Assembly: GCA_902805995.1 (NCBI GenBank)
Contig: CADCUU010000475.1
Location: 1-10,646 of the forward strand
DNA length: 10,646 nucleotides
Source: an uncultured Rubellimicrobium sp.
Lineage (GTDB): Bacteria; Pseudomonadota; Alphaproteobacteria; Rhodobacterales; Rhodobacteraceae
Direction: 5' to 3'
Made by a program: the position numbers and the translations under genes. How positions within the stretch are numbered: the first letter of the stretch is position 1; every line of letters starts with the position of its first letter. Shown piece after piece: positions 1 through 8,143 of this stretch. Under the pieces are notes generated by a model. The model worked only from the letters and a program-made list of their open reading frames with translations, did no database searches and was not told the DNA's origin.

Positions 1-1254
1 AAGTACCTGAACTCGCCGCAGACGCCGCTGTTCGACAAGGGGCGGAACCTGTTCAACCACGGCCCCGCGCGGGAGGCCTGCGGCAAGGGTGCCCGGCTCA
101 TCGTGGCCGAGGGCTACATGGACGTGATCGCGCTGGTGGAGGCGGGATTCGCCGGGGCGGTGGCGCCGCTCGGGACCGCCGTGACCGAGGAGCAGCTATC
201 GCTGCTGTGGCGCATCCATGACGAGCCGGTGGTGGCGCTCGATGGCGATGCGGCGGGGCTGCGGGCGGCGATGCGGGTGATCGACCTCGCTTTGCCGCGG
301 CTGGAGGCCGGAAAGGGGCTGCGGTTCGCGCTGCTCCCCCAGGGGCAGGACCCGGACGAGCTGATCAAGGCCAGGGGCGCGCCGGCGATGCAGGCCGTGC
401 TGGACGAGGCGCAGCCGATGGTGCGGCTGCTGTGGGAGCGCGAGACCCAGGGCAAGGTGTTCGACAGCCCCGAGCGGAAGGCCGCGCTGGACAAGACGCT
501 GCGCGAGGCCATCGGGGCGATCAAGGACCCCTCGATCCGGCGGCATTACGGCGAAGAGATCAAGGAGCTTCGCTTCCAGCTTTGGGGGCCGAAGGGGCGG
601 GAGTCGAAGCGCACGACATGGCGGCCCAAGGGCGCGCCGCTGCCCGCGACACCGTCCGCCAAGGCGAGCCCGCTCGTGGCCGGAATCGTGGAGCCTGAGG
701 ACCAGCTGCGGCAGGCGGTGATGGCCATCCTCGTCGTCGTGCCCGCGCTGGTCCCGGACTTCGCCCACGACCTTGAGGGCCTGGATGGGCTTGGCGACGG
801 GTTGGCGGATCTGCGGGACGCGATCCTGCGCCATGCCGGGGACGACGGGCTGCGCGAGCGCGTCGGGCGCGATGTGGGGCCCGAGCGGCTGGACGGGCTC
901 CTTGCGGCACCGCATATCCGCATCCTTCCGGCTCTGCGGCGCCCCGACGACCTCGACCTTGCGCGCCAGAGCATCGGCACGCTGCTTGGGGATCTCGCGG
1001 CGCGGGCGGGGCACCGGGTCGCGCTGCAGGAGGGGATGGAGGACGCGCCCGAGGCCAACGACGAGTGGCTGACCCGCAGGCTGGGGCAGGCGGCGGCTCA
1101 GGTGGACGTCACCCGGCGCAAGGAAACCGAGGATACGCGCGAGGTCGTGGTGGCGCCGAACGGCTTGGCGCTCGACAAGGATGAGAAGGAGCACCAGCAG
1201 CGCGTTCTGTCGCAGATCGACTTTTCGCGCAGCGGGCGTGGGCCGCGCGCTTGA
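1..1254 (+). CDS. dnaG: DNA primase DnaG, 3' part (5' end outside window)
   Basis: DnaG makes the RNA primers used by DNA polymerase III at the replication fork and acts with the helicase DnaB. The reading frame is open from base 1, so the N-terminal zinc-binding domain and the start codon lie upstream. The first visible residues (KYLNSPQTPLFDKG) are a standard primase stretch. The Toprim metal site follows: the glutamate in VAEGYMDV (about 103-126), then the DxD in VALDGDAAG (about 232-258). LPQGQDPDELI (about 337-369) closes the catalytic core. The remaining roughly 290 residues are the variable C-terminal region, where other primases bind DnaB; it is Arg/Leu-rich and poorly conserved. The stop is TGA at 1252-1254. 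dnaG next to rpoD is a classic bacterial neighbourhood (the macromolecular synthesis operon, often with rpsU elsewhere). Identity is certain; the C-terminal role is family knowledge. Confidence 0.97.
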   Translation, partial: KYLNSPQTPLFDKGRNLFNHGPAREACGKGARLIVAEGYMDVIALVEAGFAGAVAPLGTAVTEEQLSLLWRIHDEPVVALDGDAAGLRAAMRVIDLALPRLEAGKGLRFALLPQGQDPDELIKARGAPAMQAVLDEAQPMVRLLWERETQGKVFDSPERKAALDKTLREAIGAIKDPSIRRHYGEEIKELRFQLWGPKGRESKRTTWRPKGAPLPATPSAKASPLVAGIVEPEDQLRQAVMAILVVVPALVPDFAHDLEGLDGLGDGLADLRDAILRHAGDDGLRERVGRDVGPERLDGLLAAPHIRILPALRRPDDLDLARQSIGTLLGDLAARAGHRVALQEGMEDAPEANDEWLTRRLGQAAAQVDVTRRKETEDTREVVVAPNGLALDKDEKEHQQRVLSQIDFSRSGRGPRA

Positions 1255-1262
1255 CGCTGCCG

Positions 1263-1289
1263 CGGCTTGAGCCCACATGGCAAGAGCCG
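1263..1289 (+). terminator. weak hairpin just after dnaG, possible partial terminator
   Basis: CGG-CTTG (1263-1269) can pair with CAAG (1281-1284) and CCG (1287-1289) across a two-base AG bulge, with an 11-base loop. It starts nine bases after the dnaG stop. There is no real T tract after it (only AAATTT further on), so efficient intrinsic termination is doubtful. It may only reduce readthrough into rpoD or be chance. Confidence 0.2.
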
Positions 1290-1307
1290 GAGCGGAAATT
1301 TAGCCGG

Positions 1308-1379
1308 TTGCGAATCACCCCCGCCTTGCATTGATTCGAAAAACGTCCGCACTACCGAATCAGTCACGAATCACCCCCG
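1308..1379 (+). promoter_or_regulatory. rpoD leader: four CGAATCA boxes (GANTC sites) in a probable promoter region
   Basis: The heptamer CGAATCA occurs at 1311-1317, 1356-1362 and 1367-1373, and inverted (TGATTCG) at 1332-1338. Each copy contains GANTC, the target of the CcrM adenine methyltransferase present in most Alphaproteobacteria. Two copies belong to a 13-bp exact direct repeat, CGAATCACCCCCG, at 1311-1323 and 1367-1379. A weak sigma-70-like pair, TTGCGA (1308-1313), 17 bases, TTGATT (1331-1336), would have one GANTC site in each hexamer. A second possible -35 is TTGCAT (1326-1331). The boxes are directly visible. That the region holds the rpoD promoter, and that methylation or a protein acts on it, is inferred from position. 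Confidence 0.5.
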
Positions 1380-1396
1380 ACCCGAGGGAGCCCCGC

Positions 1397-3379
<1,983 letters not shown>

Positions 3380-3384
3380 GACGG

Positions 3385-3410
3385 AAGGGCGCCCTGAGGG
3401 GCGCCTTTTT
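3385..3410 (+). terminator. rho-independent terminator of rpoD
   Basis: A perfect 7-bp G+C stem, GGCGCCC (3388-3394) with GGGCGCC (3399-3405), encloses a TGAG loop and is followed directly by five T (3406-3410). The AAG before the stem can extend pairing into the T run. It begins five bases after the rpoD stop. This is the clearest intrinsic terminator in the window, so rmuC is probably a separate transcription unit. Confidence 0.9.
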
Positions 3411-3551
3411 CGTTTCAAGGGTTGGCCTTGTCCCCGAGATCGGGCGTCCCGCTGTGGCCTGCGGGTCGGCGGCGGGTCGCGTCGCTCCGCTAGCGCTTGA
3501 CGGGTCCGGGGGGAGCCGCGACCCTTGGGGCGGTTCGTTCCGGAGGCCGTG

Positions 3552-5168
3552 GTGCTCGACACGTTGACGATTTTGCTCATGGCTTCGGCCGCGCTCCTGT
3601 TGCTTTCGGTCGTGGCGCTGCTCGGCTGGCGCTCCGCCAAGGCGGAGTGCTCGGGGCTGCGGGCGGAGGCCGAGGCGGCGCGGACCGAGGCGCAGGTCGC
3701 GCGGGCCGAAGGGGCGGGGCAGGCGCGGCTCTTGGCGGAGCGGGACGGTCTGATCGCGCAGGGGCGGCACGAGTTGGAGACGGTGCGCGAGGCGCATCGG
3801 GCGGCGGAGGGGCGCTGCGCGGAGGCTAAGGCGAGTTGCGCCAAGGCGGAGGAGGCGGTCGAGCGGCTGGAGGCGTTGATCGAGCGACTGCGGGCCGACC
3901 AGGCCGAGACGTTGCAGGCGCAGCGCGAAGAGGGGGCCCGGGTCTCGGAGCGGCTGCGGTCGGTGGAGGAGGAGTTCTCGAAACTCGGCAAGGATCACGC
4001 CAAGCTCCAGTCCGAGCGCGACGAGAGGCTAGCCTCGGCAGAGCGGGAGGTGCTGCGGCTCGCGGGCCTGCGGGAGGAGATGACCAAGGAGTTCCAGGCG
4101 CTCGCGGCGGCGACGCTGAGGGAGACGGGAACGCAGTTCTCGGAGTCGCATCAGGCCAAGCTCACGGAGCTTCTGACGCCGTTCCGCGAGCAGGTGGGGC
4201 GGTTCGAGACGGAGCTGCGGGCCGTCCATCAGGAGGCGGACAAGGACCGCGCGCTTCTGGCGCAGCAGGTCGTGGCGCTTCAGGCCCAGACGCAGGCGGT
4301 GAGCCAGGATGCCGCGAACCTGGCCCGCGCCCTCAAGGGCGACAAGCAGCGGCAGGGGGCTTGGGGAGAGGCGCAGCTGGAGCGCTACCTGGAGTTGATG
4401 GGCTACCGGCGGGACGTGGACTACGAGGTTCAGGCGAGCCGCACGGGCGAGGAAGGCGACCGGCGGCGGCCCGACGTGGTGCTGCACATGCCGGGCGGCA
4501 AGGCGCTGGTCATCGACAGCAAGGTGTCGCTGTCCGCCTATGCCGACGCCATCGCCGCCGAGACGGAGGAGGAGCGAGAGCGGTTCCTGCGGCTTCATGC
4601 CCGCAACGTTCGCGACCGCGTGGACGAGCTTGCGGCGCGGGGCTACGCGGACCTCGTGGAAGGGTCGGTGGACTGGGTCCTGCTGTTCATGCCCATCGAA
4701 GGGGCGGTGAGCGCGGCCTGGGCCTATGACGGAGAGATTGCGGCCTATGCGATGGAGAAGGGGGTGGCGCTCGCCTATCCGACCTCGCTCCTCATGGCGC
4801 TCAAGACCGTCAAGCATCTATGGAACGTCGAGAAGCGCAACAAGAACGCGGAAACCATCGCGGAGCGGGCGGGCAAGCTTTACGACAAGCTGGCCGGGTT
4901 CATCGACAGCTTTGGCCGGGTGGGTACCGCGATCGAGGACGCGCGCAAGGCGCATGACAAGGCGCTGGGGCAGCTCGCGCGGGGGAACGGCAACCTCGTC
5001 AAGCAGGTGGAGATGCTTAAGGATCTGGGGGCCCGGACGGGGAAGACGCTGGCCCTGAGCGGGGATGCCGACAGTGAGGAGGAGCCGCGCATCATCGGCT
5101 TGCCTCGCGTGGAAGGCGAGGGACCCCTGCCCACGCACGCGACCGGGGACGTGCCGCCCGCCGAGTAG
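3552..5168 (+). CDS. rmuC: RmuC family protein (membrane-anchored, PD-(D/E)xK-like)
   Basis: RmuC proteins are named from an E. coli gene that limits inversions at short inverted repeats; they are thought to be nuclease-like, but their reaction is not settled. The preferred start is GTG at 3552, with GGAGG at 3542-3546 five bases upstream, giving 538 residues. A TTG at 3525 and a GTG at 3549 are in frame but fit the ribosome site worse. The order is: an N-terminal transmembrane helix (about 4-24); a long Ala/Glu/Arg-rich coiled coil (about 28-230) with many heptads; then the RmuC domain with WGEAQLERYLE near 271. The nuclease-like motif follows: P307-D308 in PDVVLHMPG and D322-S323-K324 in VIDSKVSL. 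A possible -35 (TTGACG, 3497-3502) has no convincing -10. The gene ends tail-to-tail with the DUF1232 gene. Confidence 0.93.
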   Translation: MLDTLTILLMASAALLLLSVVALLGWRSAKAECSGLRAEAEAARTEAQVARAEGAGQARLLAERDGLIAQGRHELETVREAHRAAEGRCAEAKASCAKAEEAVERLEALIERLRADQAETLQAQREEGARVSERLRSVEEEFSKLGKDHAKLQSERDERLASAEREVLRLAGLREEMTKEFQALAAATLRETGTQFSESHQAKLTELLTPFREQVGRFETELRAVHQEADKDRALLAQQVVALQAQTQAVSQDAANLARALKGDKQRQGAWGEAQLERYLELMGYRRDVDYEVQASRTGEEGDRRRPDVVLHMPGGKALVIDSKVSLSAYADAIAAETEEERERFLRLHARNVRDRVDELAARGYADLVEGSVDWVLLFMPIEGAVSAAWAYDGEIAAYAMEKGVALAYPTSLLMALKTVKHLWNVEKRNKNAETIAERAGKLYDKLAGFIDSFGRVGTAIEDARKAHDKALGQLARGNGNLVKQVEMLKDLGARTGKTLALSGDADSEEEPRIIGLPRVEGEGPLPTHATGDVPPAE

Positions 5169-5169
5169 G

Positions 5170-5556
5170 TCAGGCGGGCCAGAGGACCCAGGCGAGGAGC
5201 GCGGCGCCCGAGGCCCAGAGGAGGACCACGGCGAGCGCGCCCGCGCGGCTGATGGGGCGGTCGGCGCGGCGGGCGGCCTCCTCGCGGTACTCGGCCATCA
5301 GCGCGGGCGGGATCAGGCGGATGACGAGGAGCATCGCGAGGGGGAGGAGGATCGCCTCGTCGAGGAGGCCCAGGACGGGGATCGCGTCGGGGATGAGGTC
5401 GATGGGCGAGAGCGCATAGGCGGCGATGGCGGCGCAGAGGAGCCGCGCCGCGCGGGGCGTCCGGGGGTCGCGGGCGGCGATCCAGAGAGCGAGGGCGTCG
5501 CGGCGGATGGCCTTGGCCCAGGTCTTGAGGCGGGCGAGGAGCGGGGGCTGGAGCAT
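5170..5556 (-). CDS. DUF1232 (YkvA-type) small membrane protein
   Basis: Function unknown. The 128-residue product carries the family core [20 protein letters not shown] (about residues 49-68), a conserved hydrophobic hairpin with a PIDLIPD motif. Another hydrophobic stretch follows (about 69-84), and a clear C-terminal membrane helix (about 105-126, [18 protein letters not shown]). The N-terminus is basic, so inner-membrane location with a cytosolic N-terminus is likely. The start chosen is the ATG at 5556; only a distant GAAGG lies upstream (10-base gap). An upstream in-frame TTG at 5640 would add 28 residues not typical of the family. The stop (TGA, 5172-5170) is one base from the rmuC stop, with no terminator between, so the two transcripts must overlap at their 3' ends. 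The 131 bp shared with nrdR would hold divergent promoters, but no clear hexamers are visible there. Confidence 0.85.
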   Translation of the reverse strand: MLQPPLLARLKTWAKAIRRDALALWIAARDPRTPRAARLLCAAIAAYALSPIDLIPDAIPVLGLLDEAILLPLAMLLVIRLIPPALMAEYREEAARRADRPISRAGALAVVLLWASGAALLAWVLWPA

Positions 5557-5687
5557 TATTGGCGGGCCTTCTGCGGGGTGGCCGTCCCGCCGCAGCGGGT
5601 GGGGCCTGTCGTGGGGTGGGGGCACGAGGCTCCTACCCAAGGGCTGCGCGTCTTTCTATGCTGCGCCGCAGGACAGGAGACCCCGCC

Positions 5688-6155
5688 ATGCGCTGCCCCT
5701 TCTGCGGAAACGTGGACACCCAGGTCAAGGACTCGCGGCCTGCGGAGGATCATGCGGCCATCCGCCGGCGGCGCTTCTGCGTGGCCTGCGGAGGGCGGTT
5801 CACGACCTATGAGAGGGTGCAGCTTCGCGACCTCGTGGTGCTCAAGTCCAATGGGCGGCGGGAGGATTTCGACCGCGAGAAGCTGGAGCGGTCGGTGCGG
5901 ATCGCGCTCCAGAAGAGGCCCATCGAGCCCGAGCGGATCGACCAGATGGTGTCGGGGATCGTGCGGCGGCTGGAATCCATGGGCGAGACCGACATCTCGT
6001 CGAGGCAGATCGGGGAGATCGTGATGGAAAGCCTCGCCCGGATCGACACGGTCGCCTATGTGCGGTTTGCCAGCGTTTACATGAACTTCCAGGCGGTGGG
6101 CGACTTTGACCGCTTCATGGCCGAGCTTCGGCCCCAGGACCCGCCCGAGTCGTGA
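5688..6155 (+). CDS. nrdR: transcriptional repressor NrdR
   Basis: NrdR senses ATP/dATP and represses ribonucleotide reductase genes by binding paired NrdR boxes. The 155-residue product has the usual family length. The N-terminal zinc ribbon is complete (C3, C6, C31, C34, in CPFC and CVAC), with the basic RRRR stretch before the second pair. The ATP-cone follows (about 46-136), opening [17 protein letters not shown]; the [13 protein letters not shown] segment is also typical. The start ATG at 5688 has AGGAGA at 5675-5680 with a seven-base gap, the best ribosome site in this operon. No ribonucleotide reductase gene or NrdR box is visible here; its targets are elsewhere. It is the first gene of the nrdR-ribD unit, an order I recall from other Alphaproteobacteria. 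Its stop TGA is overlapped by a GTG (GTGA, 6152-6155), the first step of the repeat at the ribD junction. Confidence 0.97.
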   Translation: MRCPFCGNVDTQVKDSRPAEDHAAIRRRRFCVACGGRFTTYERVQLRDLVVLKSNGRREDFDREKLERSVRIALQKRPIEPERIDQMVSGIVRRLESMGETDISSRQIGEIVMESLARIDTVAYVRFASVYMNFQAVGDFDRFMAELRPQDPPES

Positions 6156-6189
6156 GCGCCCAGTCGTGAGCCTCCTGTCGTGAGCGACG
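6148..6189 (+). repeat. 14-bp tandem repeat (three units) across the nrdR-ribD junction
   Basis: Three consecutive 14-base units start at 6148, 6162 and 6176. They share the nine-base core GTCGTGAGC; units 1 and 2 share ten bases. Unit 1 contains the nrdR stop and unit 3 contains the ribD start. Each unit has GTGA, so the array makes three GTGA stop/start overlaps in register. It looks like the duplication of a single ancestral GTGA overlap, which separated nrdR and ribD by 28 bp. Confidence 0.85.
6152..6183 (+). other. two candidate 5-codon minicistrons linking nrdR to ribD
   Basis: GTG at 6152 overlaps the nrdR stop and reads M-S-A-Q-S to a TGA at 6167-6169. GTG at 6166 overlaps that stop and reads M-S-L-L-S to a TGA at 6181-6183. 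That stop in turn overlaps the ribD GTG at 6180. The chain follows because 14 is one less than 15, so each unit hands the frame to the next. Whether ribosomes use it is inference; the reading frames themselves are plain in the sequence. Confidence 0.35.
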
Positions 6190-7262
6190 ACCGCTGGATG
6201 GCGCTGGCCCTGTCGCTCGGCCGGCGGGGGCTGGGACGGGTCTGGCCGAACCCGGCGGTGGGCTGCGTGATCGTCCGGGATGGGCGCGTGCTGGGGCGGG
6301 GCTGGACGGCCGATGGCGGGCGGCCCCATGCGGAGACGCAGGCTTTGGCGCAGGCGGGGGAGGGCGCGCGGAGGGCCACGGCCTATGTGACGCTGGAGCC
6401 CTGTGCGCATCATGGTCGGACGCCGCCCTGCGCCGAGGCGCTGGTCGCGGCAGGCGTGGCGCGCGTGGTCGTGGCGACGGGGGACCCGGACCCGCGCGTG
6501 GCGGGGCGGGGCTTGGCCATCCTGCGGGCGGCGGGGGTCGAGGTCGTCACCGGGGTGCGGGAAGCTGAGGCGCGGGCGGATCAGGCGGGCTTCCTCGCCC
6601 GCGTGACGGAGGGACGGCCCTTCGTGACGTTGAAGCTGGCGGCGTCGCTGGACGGGCGGATCGCGACGGCGTCGGGCGAAAGCCGGTGGATCACGGGGCC
6701 TGCGTCGCGCGCGATGGTCCATGCGATGCGGGCGCGGCACGACGCGGTGATGGTCGGGGGCGGGACCGCGCGGGCCGATGATCCACTGCTGACGGTGCGT
6801 GGCATGGGGAACAGGCATCAGCCGGTGCGGGTCGTGCTGGCGCGGAGTTTGGACCTGCCGTTGAACGGGCAGCTTGGCCGGACGGCAAAGGAGGTGCCGC
6901 TGTGGCTGCTGCATGATGCGCGGCCCCAGGTGGTGGAGGCCTGGGAGACGGTCGGTGCGCGGTGCCTTCGCGGCAGGGCTGGCGAGGGCGGGCTGGACCT
7001 TGGGGTGGCGGTGGGGCTGCTGGCAGCCGAGGGGATCACTCGTGTTTTCTGCGAGGGCGGCGGGCAGGTGGCGGCGGGGCTTCTGCGCGACGGTTTGGTG
7101 GACGAACTGCTGGTCTTTCACGCGGGGCTCGCGCTGGGCGCGGAGGGACGGGCCATGATCGGCGGGCTGGGGATTGAGCGGCTGGCCGAGGTGCCCCGGC
7201 TGCGGCTGGCCGGGACCCAGGATGTGGGCGGGGACCTCCTGAGCAGCTGGGTGCGGGCCTGA
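6180..7262 (+). CDS. ribD: RibD, bifunctional pyrimidine deaminase / uracil reductase of riboflavin synthesis
   Basis: RibD deaminates the GTP cyclohydrolase II product and then reduces its ribosyl side chain with NADPH, two steps of cytosolic riboflavin synthesis. The 360 residues match the family length. The deaminase domain comes first: NPAVGCVIV (24-32), then HAE with zinc ligand H50 and proton-shuttling E52, then PCAHHGRTPPC supplying zinc ligands C75 and C84. The reductase domain starts near 146 (VTLKLAASLDGRIAT), with ITGPASRAMVHAMRA, DAVMVGGGTARADDP and a late EGGGQVAAGLL. All key residues are present. The start is GTG at 6180; MSDDRWMALALSLGRRG resembles other RibD N-termini. No purine-rich ribosome site precedes it, so translation probably depends on coupling to nrdR through the 14-bp repeat. 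ribE, which I would expect next, is absent; a convergent pseudoazurin gene ends 15 bases after the stop. Confidence 0.97.
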   Translation: MSDDRWMALALSLGRRGLGRVWPNPAVGCVIVRDGRVLGRGWTADGGRPHAETQALAQAGEGARRATAYVTLEPCAHHGRTPPCAEALVAAGVARVVVATGDPDPRVAGRGLAILRAAGVEVVTGVREAEARADQAGFLARVTEGRPFVTLKLAASLDGRIATASGESRWITGPASRAMVHAMRARHDAVMVGGGTARADDPLLTVRGMGNRHQPVRVVLARSLDLPLNGQLGRTAKEVPLWLLHDARPQVVEAWETVGARCLRGRAGEGGLDLGVAVGLLAAEGITRVFCEGGGQVAAGLLRDGLVDELLVFHAGLALGAEGRAMIGGLGIERLAEVPRLRLAGTQDVGGDLLSSWVRA

Positions 7263-7277
7263 AGGTTCCCGGTGCGC

Positions 7278-7721
7278 TTACTCGACTTCGCCGAGCAGAT
7301 CGGTGAAGCGGCGCTTGGCGAGGCCGCGCATGCTGCCAACCTCCTCCTTCGCCTTGTCGAGATTGTCGGTGGCTGTCCCCACCTGGATCAGGGCGACCAT
7401 TCCCATCCCGAAATGGGGGGTGCATTCGAGGCCGTAGACTCCTTCCTCGGTGAAAGTCACAGGCATCGGCTCGCCCATGATAGCGCTTTCGATGTGATCG
7501 ACGCCTTCGGGGATCATCCCGTCGAGGGAGGCCACGTTGTGGCCAGGATCGGTCGGGACGAAGACCACCGTGTCGCCGGGCTGGATGTGGAGGAAAGCCG
7601 GCTCGAAGACCATGGTGCCGGAGTCACCGCGGTTGAGCATCTCGACGTAGAAGCTGTCGGCAGAGGCGGCGCCCCCGAGGAGCATGAGCCCGGCAGCGGC
7701 GGAAAGGATGGACTTGAACAT
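7278..7721 (-). CDS. paz: pseudoazurin, periplasmic type 1 copper protein
   Basis: Pseudoazurin carries single electrons in the periplasm, typically from the cytochrome bc1 branch to copper nitrite reductase or nitrous oxide reductase in denitrifiers. The 147-residue precursor begins with a Sec signal peptide (MFKSILSAAAGLMLLGGAASA), cleaved after A21 at ASA-D. The copper ligands are complete: H61 (DPGHN) and C100, H103, M108 in CTPHFGMGM. Their spacing matches pseudoazurin (about 40, 79, 82 and 87 in the mature chain). The C-terminal helical tail (KAKEEVGSMRGLAKRRF) is a pseudoazurin feature that separates it from amicyanin and plastocyanin. The ATG at 7721 has AAAGG nine bases upstream. An FNR-type box lies at 7786-7799. 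No denitrification gene is nearby; the gene sits alone within a riboflavin locus, convergent with ribD. The physiological partner is inferred. Confidence 0.93.
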   Translation of the reverse strand: MFKSILSAAAGLMLLGGAASADSFYVEMLNRGDSGTMVFEPAFLHIQPGDTVVFVPTDPGHNVASLDGMIPEGVDHIESAIMGEPMPVTFTEEGVYGLECTPHFGMGMVALIQVGTATDNLDKAKEEVGSMRGLAKRRFTDLLGEVE

Positions 7722-7757
7722 GGGGAGGAGCCTTTGGCGTCTGATCGTGTCACCGTG

Positions 7758-7799
7758 CTGCTAGGCACTTGGGCGGCGGCGCGGGTTGATCCTGGTCAA
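7758..7799 (-). promoter_or_regulatory. FNR/Nnr-type box and candidate promoter of pseudoazurin
   Basis: On the minus strand TTGACCAGGATCAA (7799-7786) matches the FNR consensus TTGAT-N4-ATCAA at nine of ten defined bases, and also fits the TTG-N8-CAA family pattern used by NNR/DNR regulators. If its centre (7792.5) is at -41.5, transcription would start near 7751. The -10 hexamer would then be TAGCAG (7763-7758), a weak match. This leaves a leader of about 30 bases before the ATG at 7721. Class II activation by an oxygen- or NO-sensing regulator is inferred. Confidence 0.7.
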
Positions 7800-7923
7800 G
7801 TCGGGCTGGAGACAATCCGTTGTGGTTTTGCCGCTACAGCGGGGACTGGGCTGGAGGCGGAGCGTGCGCCTTCTGGTGCGGGAGCAGTCCGGCGCAGGGG
7901 CACTTTTGGGGGGTGCAGAGGCG

Positions 7924-7984
7924 AAGGGGCCGCCATGGCGAGGTCATTCGCGGGGGCCCCAAGGTCAATCGCGGCGGCCCCCTT
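7924..7984. repeat. imperfect GC-rich inverted repeat
   Basis: AAGGGGCCGCC (7924-7934) is complementary to GGCGGCCCCCTT (7973-7984) except for one extra C in the right arm. The arms are 38 bases apart and partly overlap the 21-bp direct repeat. It could form a stable RNA or cruciform hairpin, but such pairing is easily met in GC-rich DNA. Confidence 0.45.
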
Positions 7985-8004
7985 GCGCGATCCCGAGCGG
8001 CCCC
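7941..8004. repeat. 21-bp direct repeat, two good copies and a third degenerate one
   Basis: Unit 1 (7941-7960) and unit 2 (7962-7981) agree at 18 of 20 bases, beginning AGGTCA and ending GGCCCC. A weaker third unit ends in the same GCGGCCCC at 7997-8004. The period of 21 to 23 bases is near two helical turns. No function is known; it lies 120 to 190 bp upstream of the pseudoazurin FNR-type box. Confidence 0.6.
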
Positions 8005-8063
8005 CTAGCTTCTTCGGTGGCGGGCTTCTGCCCCTCTCGTGAACGGGTACGATTCCAGTGGCC

Positions 8064-8069
8064 TATAAT
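8064..8069 (+). promoter_or_regulatory. perfect TATAAT, possible -10 element
   Basis: TATAAT stands out in this GC-rich sequence and is followed by the 6-bp palindrome GACTCC-GAG-GGAGTC (8070-8084), whose centre falls at the expected start of transcription (about 8076). No good -35 is seen; TGAACG (8040-8045) at an 18-base spacing is poor. No gene follows on this strand, so any product would be a small RNA or a transcript antisense to nusB. Confidence 0.3.
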
Positions 8070-8143
8070 GACTCCGAGGGAGTCGGCTCTGGTCAGGTCC
8101 AGGCCTGATCACCTGACGCCCACCTGTATGCACAGGTCCTCGG
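8070..8143. other. nested inverted repeats, candidate structured RNA or operator array
   Basis: Three helices fit a compact three-way junction: CCGAGG (8074-8079) with CCTCGG (8138-8143) closing the element; GTCAGGT (8092-8098) with ACCTGAC (8111-8117); and ACCTGT (8122-8127) with ACAGGT (8132-8137) over an ATGC loop. Alternatives exist: GACTCC with GGAGTC (8070-8084) competes with the closing helix, and TCAGG (8093-8097) with CCTGA (8104-8108) competes with the second. The arms fit either strand. The family is unrecognised; protein-binding palindromes are an equal possibility. The pairings are visible; any function is inferred. Confidence 0.35.

Noticed and set aside
5556..7121. 521-residue open frame on the minus strand opposite nrdR and ribD
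   Set aside because: Pro/Arg/His-rich shadow of two intact conserved genes; no motif recognised.
7880..7925. GGCAC followed by G runs, checked as a sigma-54 promoter
   Set aside because: The GG and GC elements are not at the required ten-base spacing.
7272..8042. 256-residue open frame on the plus strand across pseudoazurin
   Set aside because: Antisense to a gene with a signal peptide and all four copper ligands; the remainder runs through repeats.
8041..8060. GGGTACGATTCC resembles a tRNA T-loop
   Set aside because: One loop base is wrong and the flanks cannot form the 5-bp T stem; no acceptor or anticodon arm around it.
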